Part shown: positions 37,289-46,311 of the stretch, one piece after another
Layout: every line of letters starts with the position of its first letter
Position numbering within the stretch: the first letter of the stretch is position 1
Assembly: GCA_963846495.1 (NCBI GenBank)
Contig: CAWJWP010000013.1
Span: 124,001 to 188,000, forward strand
Direction: 5' to 3'
DNA from: DASYQD01 sp963846495
GTDB lineage: Bacteria > Acidobacteriota > Thermoanaerobaculia > Multivoradales > JAIOJS01
DNA length: 64,000 bases
Made by a program: the position numbers and the translations under genes
Notes under the pieces: model-generated
Seen by the model: the letters and a program-made list of their open reading frames with translations, nothing else
Database searches by the model: none
What the model was told of the DNA's origin: nothing

Positions 37289-38077
37289 CTACTTCGGTTC
37301 GATGTGGAGGTGCACGAGGGGTGGGCAGACGTGGAGGGGCAGCGACCCCTTCAGCTTCAATCCCGGCTCCCGGACTTCGAGTGCCGCGAAGAGCTGACCG
37401 GACTCGCGCCAGAGCGTGAAGGTGCTGCGGTCGTAGCGGAACGTGGTGCCGCCGAGAAGCGGCGTCCAGACGCTGTTCTGCGTCACCGAGAACTGGTGCC
37501 GCTGCCCCTCGACCGGTGCGTTGCCGAAGAGGGCTTCGAAGCGTGGCGGGCGCGTTGTCGCGTCGCGCTCGATACGCTGGATCTCTTCCGCGCCCAAGGG
37601 CGCGTGGCCGACGAGGTGAAAGGCGAACTCGCGATCACTCGCCGGCTTGAACTCGACCGGCGCGAAGGTCGATGTCGGCCGCGTGGCAGCGAGGCGCGCC
37701 TCCATCGCCGCGGCGCCTTTCCGGGTCATCACCGCGATCGGTGGCAGGCCCTGCTGGACCGCGCCACAGCCAAGGGGCTCACTGGCGAAGACCAGGATCG
37801 GAGCGAACACCCCAGAGCGCATCCGGACGAAGCCGGACTTGCCCGCAAACACCGAGAGCGTCGGCACCACTAGGGCTTCTCGAATCTCCACTGACTGCAG
37901 CTGCCCGAACGCCTGGCTGCCCGGGACCTGGAGCTCCAGCTGGCCGCGCGGCGGCGGTCCGCCCGCGGCGGCCGGCTGACCCGCGGCGGGCACGGCGAGC
38001 ACGGCGGCAAGCAGGATCCCGAGCACGGGGTGGCGCGTGGGTTCAGATCGCATCGCCGCGACGGTACGCGGTGTCAT
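37289..38077 (-). CDS. Uncharacterised secreted protein following the giant surface protein
   Basis: 262 residues. ATG 38077 overlaps the stop of the giant gene (ATGA), so the two are translationally coupled. The N-terminus MTPRTVAAMRSEPTRHPVLGILLAAVLAV.AAG is a signal peptide (the second Met, residue 9, could be the true start). The mature protein is mostly beta-strand in pattern (RGQLELQVPGSQAFG, EIREALVVPTLSVFAG, GVFAPILVFASEPLGCG, FRYDRSTFTLWRESGQLFAAL) and has two cysteines far apart. I do not recognise a family. Coupling with the surface protein suggests they are made together and perhaps interact. That is inference. Confidence 0.65.
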   Translation of the reverse strand: MTPRTVAAMRSEPTRHPVLGILLAAVLAVPAAGQPAAAGGPPPRGQLELQVPGSQAFGQLQSVEIREALVVPTLSVFAGKSGFVRMRSGVFAPILVFASEPLGCGAVQQGLPPIAVMTRKGAAAMEARLAATRPTSTFAPVEFKPASDREFAFHLVGHAPLGAEEIQRIERDATTRPPRFEALFGNAPVEGQRHQFSVTQNSVWTPLLGGTTFRYDRSTFTLWRESGQLFAALEVREPGLKLKGSLPLHVCPPLVHLHIEPK

Positions 38078-41000
38078 GGAATCACTCCGCTCCAGGCCGA
38101 CGTGTTCCCGCTCTCGAAGCCGTCGGCGAAGATGAGGTTCGGGACCGTCACCAGGAGCGGCGGGCACGACGCCGCCTGGAGGTAGCCCTGGTTGAGCGAG
38201 CCCACCTCGTAGACGTAGTCGCCCAGTTCCCGCTGCCAGTCCACGTAGCTCGTCTCCGCAGGTAGCGGCGCTGCGATGCGCGCGCCGTCGCGCTGGACGG
38301 TCTGGCGCTCGAGGGCGAAGTCGCCGTCGGTGCCCGGCGTCCAGGTCAGCGTCACGTCGCGGCCGTTCACCGTCGCCCCGAGGTTGGTGGGGCAGCTCGG
38401 CGGCGTGGTGTCGAGGACACAGGCGCTGCTCTTCACCGCGATCTCGCCGGAGAGGTAGACGGGATCGGGAACCGCCAGCACGAACCGGGCGCCGTCCCAG
38501 GCGATGGCGGGGAATCCGCCGACGCGGAAGCCCTGGAAGAGAGCGCAGCCGCTCGCTGCCGACCTTCGCGCCGGCGGCATCGACGCGGGCGAGCACCGCG
38601 CCGCCGGCGCCGCCCACGATGCCGGACCATGCGACGCCCCAGCCGCTCCCGTCGCCGGCGAGGCGGGTCGGCTCGCGCCTTCGCTCGAGAGCTGGACCTC
38701 GGAGACCGACCAGCGCGAGGTTGGCGGCCAGCCGCCGGAAACGAGCCTGCGAGGTGCCCGTGCGCACATCGGCCCAGACGAGCCGATGCTGGCTGCCGCT
38801 CCACGCCAGGCCCGGGCGCGATTGCTCGCTCGCCTCGTTGGTGACGTTGAGCTCCGCCCCGATGCGGGCCCCGAAGCGGTCGAGCGCGGCGACGTAGATC
38901 TCGCCGTTGCCGTCGCGAGTGTCCCGCCAGGCGACGGCGAGCGAGCCGCCGCCGCCGGCGAGCGACGGCACCTGCGAGCGGCCCGCCGCTTGCGAGATGC
39001 GGTGCGGGCCGCCGCCGACCGCCGTGCCGTCGGGCAGGTAGGCGACGGCGAAGAGCTCCTGCCCATCCGGCGCGCCCGACTTCTCCCACGCCACCAGGAA
39101 GTGCTCGCCGCTCCAGTGCAGGTCGATCGGCGTGTTGGTCAGGCCAGCGGCACCTGCACGTCCGGCCGCAGCTTGGCGCCGGCGCCGTTGAGGAAGGCGA
39201 TCGTGGGTTGGCCGTTGGCGCCGTCGCGCCAGGCGATGGCGAGAACCTCGCCCGACCAGGCCATGACGACGTTGCCGAACGTGCTCGACGCGCGGCATCC
39301 GGGACGAGGATCTCGGCGGCCGTCGGGTTGCCCGAGCCGTCGAGCAGCCGGAGGTAGACGTCGGCGCCGCTGGTCCCCGCGCGTCCGTCCAGCCAGGCGA
39401 CCGCCGCGCCGTTGCCGAGAGTTTCGATCGCCTCCGGCCCGGCGCCGCCGCCGGGCGCGTGGCCCGAGGTGACCATCCGCCGCGGGTTCGCGCCGGGATT
39501 GCCGCTCTCGTTCATCGCTTGCAGGTGGATCTCGAGCGCATCGGGGCGGACGAAGCGTCGTGCCAGGCGACGGCCAGCGTGCCGCCGCCCCACGCCAGGC
39601 TCGGGTGGTCCGAGACGAAGGCGTCGAGCGGCGAGCTCGCCAGCACGTCGGCGCCGAGCTTGGCGCCGGTCGCCGGATCGGCGAAGGTGAGGCGGATCTC
39701 CACCGGACCGAGGTCGCCGGTGCGGATGTCTTCGACCGCCACCGCCCACCGCGTGGCGGTGCGGCCGAGCGAGAGCTGGAAGTGTCGACGCCGAGCGCGG
39801 CCGGGTCCGAGAGACGGTGCTCCGCGGAGAGCGGCACGCCGGTCGGCGACAAACGGCGGAGGAAGACCGCGCCCACGCTGTCCTCGCGCAGGTCGCTCCA
39901 CGCCACTCCCAGCTCGCCGGCGCCGTCCCAGGCGACGTCGACGAACACCGCGCCGCCAAAGACCGGCGCCGGACGTCACCGCGGTGCTGGCAGCGACCGG
40001 GGTGCCGTCGCGCGCCACTCGGCGCAGATAGATCTGGTTGTTCGCGGTGCGGCCGTCGACCCACACGATGGCGTGCTCGCTGCCGGTCCACGCCATGCGC
40101 GGGCCGAAGGCGTCGACGCCGCCGTCGCTCACCACGACGTCGATCGTCTCCTTGGTGTAACCGTTGGCGGCGATGTGGGCGTAGCGCACGTCGCGCACGC
40201 CGGTGCGCGAGTCGGGCCAAACGATCCCCCAGCCCTGGCCGTCCCAGGCGAGGCCGGGGCGCAGCATCATGGTTAATCACCGGCCGCGCCCCCGCCTCGG
40301 AGACCACGACGGGACCGGTGAGCACCGTGCCGTCGAGGTCGTAGGTGGCGAAGAACACGCCCCAGCGGTCGCCCAGCCGCTCGTACCACGCCATCCCCCA
40401 GCGGTTGCCGCCGTTCGAGGCCAGGATCTGCCCTGCCATCTGCTCGCTGCTGGCGCGCAACGTGACCGGCCCGGCGACGGTGGCGCCGGTCGCGTCCAGA
40501 CGCGCGTAGCGCAACGTCGCCGCGTCGTTGGCGACCTCGCGCCAGGCGATGCCGAAGACGCCGGGACCGGCCGCCGCCACGTGCGGGTTGAGCGCTCCCG
40601 AGCCGCTGGTGATGCGCGTGCGGCAGAAGGGCGTCGAGGCACCGGGCACGAGGACCGACGCGACGTTGGTCCAGTCGGAAACGCAGGCGCCGTTCTCGGC
40701 GCGCACGCGGTAGTAGTAAGTCACGCCGGCGGTGAGCGGTCCCGAATCGGTGAAGGCGGTGGCGTCCGCGGGCGCGTTGGCGAGGAAGGCGAAGCTGCCG
40801 CCCGCCGCCCGCCGCTCGATGCGGAACTGCGTCTCGTCGGTGGCGTTGTCGCTCCAGCTGAGCACGGCGCTTGGGCCGGCGGCGAGGTTCGACGTCGAGG
40901 TTGGTGGGCGCGAACGGCGTGGCGACGACGGCGAGCGCCGCGGACAGCTCGGAGGTGTTGCCCGCCGCGTCGGTGAAGGTGGCGGTGATGACCGAGCCCG

Positions 41001-43828
41001 GCGGACTGCGCCGGCACGACTCGTCGCGAAGCTGCCGTTGGCGGCGGGGACCACGCTGGTGAGGAAGGTGGTCGCCTCGCCGAAGCCGCTGGGGTCCGCC
41101 GCCGCCGATTCGAAGAGCTCGACCGTGCCGAGTATGCGGGGTTGGCGGTGTCGACCGTGCCGTTGGCCGCAGTCGTGCCGGCGCCGCACGCGTTGACGGC
41201 CGAGGTGAGGACGGGGAAGTTGCGAGCTGGTTGGCGCCAGCGTCGCCATCGCCGGCGTCGTTGGCGGTCACGCCGTCGGGTGCCAGGTCGATGCCGAGGC
41301 CGCCGTTGTCGTGGATCGAATTCTGCGTGAGGGGTTGCCGGCGGTGGTCGCGCCGACACCTCGATTGCGTCGCCCGCCGAGTTGGTGATCTCGTTGGCGA
41401 GCACGCCGCTGCCGCCGATCGTGAGTTCCGGTGGCGCCGTTGGCGAGGCGGATCGCCACTTGGTTGGCGAAGACGGGGCCGGACATCGTCGGCGAGCGGC
41501 CGAAAACGCTGCCCCGAATGAAGTTGACGTTGGTCCCGGCGTCGGTGACGACGACCGCCTTGTCGGCGGCTGTGAAGTAGTTGGCGGCGGGTTGAGCGCG
41601 TCCCCAGGCGCCGCCGGCGAAGCGCACCGCTTCGCCGAGGGAGCCGACGACGCCGGTGCCGGTGGCGTCGAGTCCGAAGCGGTTGTTGTTGATGGTGGTC
41701 ATGGGGTGCCGAGGCCGTTCACGTCTACGCCTACCGGCATGGTGCCGGTGACGAGATTGCCGCCACTGCCGCTGCTGATGCCGATCGTCGCCCCGCCGCC
41801 GTTGTCGATACGAATATGGGCCTGACCGTTGGGGATCGACAGCATGCCCGATGCGTCGGTGCCGAAGCGGTTGCCGTAGACGCCGTTGCCGGGCGCGCCG
41901 TCGACATGCGGACCGTGGCTGGTGTTGCCGGCGATGACGTTGCCCGTGCCCGCCGCCGCGTTGCCGATCACCGTGCGGAACGACGGGCCGGTCAAGTGGA
42001 CGCCGACGCCGTTGGCCAGCGCCGCGGCCCCGGTCGCGTCGAGGCCGATCCAGTTGCCCATGACCAACGTGCCGTTGCTGGCAGCGCCGCTGACTTCGAC
42101 ACCGGCGAGATGTTGCCGGAGATCAGGTTGCGGCACCCACCGCCAGTGCCGACGATGCCGCCGGTGGTGCCAGACTCGAGCGCTACGCCGCGGCTGTTGG
42201 GAACGGCGGTGAGGCCGCCGAGGTCGGCGCCGATCGTGTTGCCGAAGATGTGGTGTTGGCGCCACCGGCGACGAGCACGCCGGCGTAGCCGTTGCCCGAG
42301 ATCAGGTTGCCGGCTCCCGCGCCGCAGCCGCCGATGGCATTGGCGTCGGCGCCCGCGGTCGATGCAGACGCCCGTCTGCGTGCCCAGGCCCGCCAGGCCG
42401 TCGCGCGTCGTGCCGATTCGATTGCCGAGGATCGTGTGGCCTGTAGCAGCCGGCCCGACGTAGACGCCAAAGGCGCCAGTTGCCGAGACAGGTTGCGGTC
42501 GGGCACCAACGGGCTCGTGCCGTGATTGCCGGTGCCGCCGATGATGGCGCCGGCGGAGCCCGCCGCCAGAAGGAACCGCCGAAGTTGGAGACCGCTGACG
42601 TTCCGTCGAGGCTGGTGCCGAGGTAGCAGCCTTTCACCACCAGGCCGTCGGCGTCGTCGTTGGTGTGAATGGCGTGCCGGTGAAGTGGCGGATCACGAAG
42701 TCGATGACTGCGCCGCTGGCCGGGCCCTGGAAGAGCAGGCCAGCGTCGCCGGTCTGGCCGGCGCCGTCGAGCACCAGCTCGGGACCGTTGGGGTTGGTGT
42801 CGCCGCGGTTGGTCGGTCTGCGTGTAGCCGTCGAGCGTGATCCCCGCCGGATCGGTGATCGTCGGCAGGCGTCCCAGCTCGCCGTCGCTGGGGGTGAACC
42901 AGCAGGCACCGTCGTGGCAGTCGTTGCCGGCGGTGGGGATGTTGAACTCCACGACGTCGGCGCCGGCCGTGTTGTTGGCGGCGATGATCGCCTCGCGCAG
43001 GGTGACCAGGCCGTCGGGGCCGGGCAGGTCGCCGACCTGCTGCGCGCCGCCGAAGTCCACCGCCTCCGACGTCGAGTTGACGGCGATGACCGCCTCGATC
43101 GCCAGCTTCGCGAGCGCCACCTCGCCATCGTCGAGCGCCAAGAGAACGTCGAGGTGCGCGTCGGCGTCGAGCCGGGTCGCCAGCAGCTCGGCGGAAGGGC
43201 GCTCGGCGGGCGGCTCGGCGACCGCGTCCCGTCGCCAGCTTCTCGCCGCGAGCGCGGCCGTGACACCGGCCGGCGAGCCGATCACCCACCGCGGCCGCGC
43301 CGACTTCGCGCCGGGCTGCAGCTCGACGACGAGGTCCATCACGCCGTCGCGCGGACGATCGGCAGCCTCGAGCCGCGCAGCGATGCCGGGAAGCGCGAAC
43401 CGCTTGCCCGCTTCGAGGCGACCGTCGCTTGTCACCGCGAACGTGCGGACGGCGGCGGCCTCGGCCTCGCCGATCGCGAGCTCTTCACGGCCGTCGCCGT
43501 CGAAGTCGGCGGCGGCGAGGGCCGCCGGCGCGAAGTCGAGCGTCACGACACGGTCGACGTCGCCGGCCGCGCTGCCGCGGACGGCGATCCAGGCCACCAG
43601 CCCTGCCCCGTCGCCGCGATAGAGCACGGCGACGTCGGCATCGCCGTCGCGGTCGCGATCGAGCCGCACCGCAGCGATCGGTTGCCACCCCGCAGCGGGC
43701 GGCGGCCAGCGCTGGACCACCCGATACCCGGACGGGAGCACCGCTTCGGACGCCGATGGATCGGCGACGGACGCTGTCACCACGGAAGCAACGAGCAACA
43801 ACATCCCGACCGCGACGTGGGCACGCAT
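38074..43828 (-). CDS. Giant secreted surface protein: FG-GAP, CSLREA/beta-helix, FN3 and repeat region; about 20 frameshifts
   Basis: ATG 43828 follows AGGAGG and opens a signal peptide (MRAHVAVGMLLLVASVVTASV). Intact it would be about 1,900 residues. Domain order is: VCBS/FG-GAP-like segments (AAVRLDRDRDGDADVAVLY, AAADFDGDGREELAIGEA); a CSLREA-like helix start (GLVTLREAIIAANNTAGAD); right-handed beta-helix repeats at about 42,800-41,300 (IGLDATGAAALANGVGV, GTGNVIAGN, AGNLISGNGYAGVLVAGG); a fibronectin type III domain near 40,900-40,620 (VLSWSDNATDETQFRIERR); many 'IAW.d.R' sequence repeats to 38,450 (IVWVDGRTANNQIYLRR); a second FN3-like unit; and the tail IFADGFESGNTSAWSGVIP. The frame changes about every 250 bases. 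I cannot tell error from decay in this gene. The product is probably exported and surface-bound. Confidence 0.65.
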
Positions 43829-43950
43829 GACCGCCTCCTCTCGCCGGGGGTTGCTAACGGCAGGCTAACGCAACTTGGCTGACGTCGGGGCCGCGCGCCC
43901 CGTAGCCAGCTTCGCTACCCGCGCTCCGCCAGTGGCGCAGGAAGCGCGAA

Positions 43951-44976
43951 TCACTGGGCTGCCGGCGTCTCCGACGGCGCTGGCGTCCCCTTGTGCTTCT
44001 TGAGGTAGAGCGCCAGCTCGTAGGCGACGTTGCGCTCCATCTCCTCGATGCCGCGAGCGGCGCCGAGCATGCCGCCGAAGGCCCAAGTGCGGTCGGCGGG
44101 CAGCACCGCGAGCGTGCGGCCGCTGTCGGCGTCGACCAGCTCCGACGTCATTTCCAGGTGCGCGGCGCCGGCGCCGGCGACCATCAGCCGCGCCGTCTCG
44201 CTGCCCGGCTTGTACTGGGTGATGCGGGCGCGTAACAGCAGCGCGCCGGGGCGCGGCTCGGCGGGCGCGCCGCGCAGCACCTCGGCGAAGACGCCGCTGC
44301 CGAGCTCGCGCACCACCTGATCGGGGATGCGCTTGGGCGCCGTCTCCACGAGGTAGGTCTTCTTGCGCTCAGCGGCCTCGGGATCGGCCATCGCGAAGTC
44401 CTCGATCACCAGCACTTGGTAGGCGGCGAGGTCGGCCCGCGGCCACTTGGCGACGTTCTCCTCGCGACGGCGCAGGGCGGTCGCGTCAGGCTGGTCGGCG
44501 GGCTTCGCCGCCGCCCGCCGCTGCGCCTGACCGTAGCGCTCCGCGATGTGCTCGGCCGAGGTCGCCTGCTCCTTGGGCTCGGGCGTGCAGTAGCCGCCGA
44601 GAGCGTCGATCATGGTGGCGCCGAGCCCCTCGTCGACCGGACGGATCTTGTCCCACAGGTTGAAGTAGTAGGTCTTGCCGGCCTCGAGCTCGACCTCGGC
44701 GTTGATGCGCGACCAGTTGAGCCAGAGCAGGTGCTTGCCCGGCGGCAGCTGGGCGAAGGTGTAGCAGTTGTTGTCGAGCGTGCCGACGAACTGCTCGTCG
44801 GCGTAGACGAACATGGTGCGCCCGCCGCCCTGAAAGCGGCCTTCGCGCAGGAAGTAGACGAGCGCGGTGTCGGCGGCGATCTCGCCGCGCTGCTTCTGCG
44901 GCGACTTCTGCGCCGCCTCGGCGGCGGCGGGGATCAACAGCGAGGCCAGGAAGGCGAGGCAGAGCTGACGAACCAT
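43951..44976 (-). CDS. Exported protein with DUF2846-like and DUF4410-like parts
   Basis: 341 residues from ATG 44976, with AAGGAGGAG upstream. A signal peptide is present (VRQLCLAFLASLLIPAAAEA). Residues about 35-110 (ALVYFLREGRFQGGGRTMFVYADEQFVGTL, CYTFAQLPPGKHLLWLNW) match the DUF2846 type, a small beta domain common in envelope proteins. The later half (LAAYQVLVIEDFAMADPEA, KRIPDQVVRELGSGVF, LLLRARITQYKPGSETARLM) matches the DUF4410 type. Neither has a firm biochemical role. GLGATMIDALGGYC joins the halves. It lies downstream of the two small membrane proteins and upstream of the giant protein, all on the minus strand. Confidence 0.7.
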   Translation of the reverse strand: MVRQLCLAFLASLLIPAAAEAAQKSPQKQRGEIAADTALVYFLREGRFQGGGRTMFVYADEQFVGTLDNNCYTFAQLPPGKHLLWLNWSRINAEVELEAGKTYYFNLWDKIRPVDEGLGATMIDALGGYCTPEPKEQATSAEHIAERYGQAQRRAAAKPADQPDATALRRREENVAKWPRADLAAYQVLVIEDFAMADPEAAERKKTYLVETAPKRIPDQVVRELGSGVFAEVLRGAPAEPRPGALLLRARITQYKPGSETARLMVAGAGAAHLEMTSELVDADSGRTLAVLPADRTWAFGGMLGAARGIEEMERNVAYELALYLKKHKGTPAPSETPAAQ

Positions 44977-45111
44977 GGTCTCCTCCTTCGAGCGCCGGAC
45001 GTTGGCGGCGGCTCGGGAGGAGCTAACGGCAGGTCGCACGCGATTGGCGGCGTCACCCGGCGCGCGGCCGCGCAGTCCTTCGTGGCGTTGATCCCGGCGT
45101 AGCAGTCGCCG

Positions 45112-45555
45112 CTACTCGTGCCGGCGCAGCGTCGCCACCATCGCGGCGCTCTCGCGCGATGCCAGGTACATCAGCATCAGGGGCTTCTCGCCGGCGAAGG
45201 TGACGTGCAGCGTGTTCGGGCCCACCTTGGCGACCGCCTCGCGGACGCTCGAGAGCTCGGCGAGCGGATAGGACCTCGATCCGCCGGCGCGGACCACCTC
45301 GAGCTCCCTGTCGCTGAGCCGCAAGGTCACCTTCTCCTTCTTGACGATGAAGTGCACCACGCCCCAGACGATGAGGCCCGCGAGCGCCACCGCCGCTGCG
45401 CCGACGAGCCACGGCGCCTCGATCGCGATCCCCACCACCAGCAACCCCGCCGCCACGGGGCCGGCCGCCTTCGTCCACGCTGGAGGCGGGCTCCGCATCG
45501 TCGCCTCGACGATCGCTTGCTGCGGGTGAACGCCCGTTGCCGGTGACGTCGACAT
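45112..45555 (-). CDS. Small membrane protein of unknown function
   Basis: 147 residues from ATG 45555, with AAGGAGGTG at good spacing. Two adjacent hydrophobic helices (AAGPVAAGLLVVGIAIEAPWLVG and AVALAGLIVWGVVHFIV) are followed by a soluble beta-rich domain (KVTLRLSDRELEVVRAGGSRSYPLAELSSVR, NTLHVTFAGEKPLMLMYLASRESAAMVATL). That resembles a PH-like or bPH domain. The layout, hairpin membrane anchor plus bPH-like domain, is known in uncharacterised bacterial membrane proteins, but I do not assign a family. It is 26 bases downstream of another membrane protein gene on the same strand. Confidence 0.7.
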   Translation of the reverse strand: MSTSPATGVHPQQAIVEATMRSPPPAWTKAAGPVAAGLLVVGIAIEAPWLVGAAAVALAGLIVWGVVHFIVKKEKVTLRLSDRELEVVRAGGSRSYPLAELSSVREAVAKVGPNTLHVTFAGEKPLMLMYLASRESAAMVATLRRHE

Positions 45556-45581
45556 GGCTGCTGCACCTCCTTCAAGGTTCG

Positions 45582-46292
45582 TCAACGGACCGCTACAGGC
45601 CCCGAGCGGTCCTTGGGCGGGTTGAGCTTGGCGAGCCGGTGGTAGCGCGACTGCGAGAGCGACGTTGGAAGCCGAGCGACCCAGACGCCGCGCGGCTCGC
45701 CGCTCCCGTTGAGTTTGCAGAGCTCGCGGGCGTAGCCCCCGTCGAAGATATGGAGCGAGCCGTCCGCCGCCAGCTCGACGACCGGTTCCGCCGGTGCCGG
45801 GTGGAGGCGGAGCGAAGCGACGGCCTGCCCGCGCACCCACCACCAGAAGCCGGCGACCGCCGCGGTGCCGAGCACGATCGCGCTGCGGACGCCGAGCTCC
45901 CGCGGCGCTGCGTCGGCGAGGACGAGCAACGGCAACGTCAGGAGCACGATCAGCGCGCCGAAAGCGGCAAGACACCCCAAGACAGCAGCGACGGCGGCGA
46001 CGAAACGGCGCGCCGGTCGCTTGCGCAGGTAGTCGAGGCACTGCTCGCAGCAGGGCGCCTCCACGGTTCTCCGCGTCAGCTCGACGGCGCCGGGGCCGAG
46101 GCTCCTCCCCCTCAACGGCGCTACGACCACGCGCGTGCCGGTTGCCGGCGCGACGCCGCACCAAGCGCAAGCCGCCGGAAAGACGACCCGATCGCCGGCG
46201 GGCCGCACCGTGAACCGCTCGACGCGCTCGGTGGGGACCGCCGGGCCGCCCAGCGGACCCAGCCGTTTCGTCGTGCTCGCCCCGTGAGTCAC
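45582..46292 (-). CDS. Membrane protein with an N-terminal zinc-ribbon-like cysteine cluster
   Basis: 236 residues from GTG 46292; a TTG at 46310 in frame would add six residues. The N-terminal third has AACAWCGVAPATGTRV and APCCEQCLDYLR, a CxxC...CCxxC pattern that suggests a metal-binding ribbon for a small cytosolic domain. Two membrane helices follow (FVAAVAAVLGCLAAFGALIVLL and IVLGTAAVAGFWWWV). A C-terminal soluble part (LHIFDGGYARELCKLNG) comes last. The family is unknown. It is immediately downstream of ftsK (19 bases) on the same strand and paired with the small membrane protein at 45112-45555. Confidence 0.68.
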   Translation of the reverse strand: MTHGASTTKRLGPLGGPAVPTERVERFTVRPAGDRVVFPAACAWCGVAPATGTRVVVAPLRGRSLGPGAVELTRRTVEAPCCEQCLDYLRKRPARRFVAAVAAVLGCLAAFGALIVLLTLPLLVLADAAPRELGVRSAIVLGTAAVAGFWWWVRGQAVASLRLHPAPAEPVVELAADGSLHIFDGGYARELCKLNGSGEPRGVWVARLPTSLSQSRYHRLAKLNPPKDRSGPVAVR

Positions 46293-46311
46293 GAGCGAGC
46301 TTAACGGCAAC

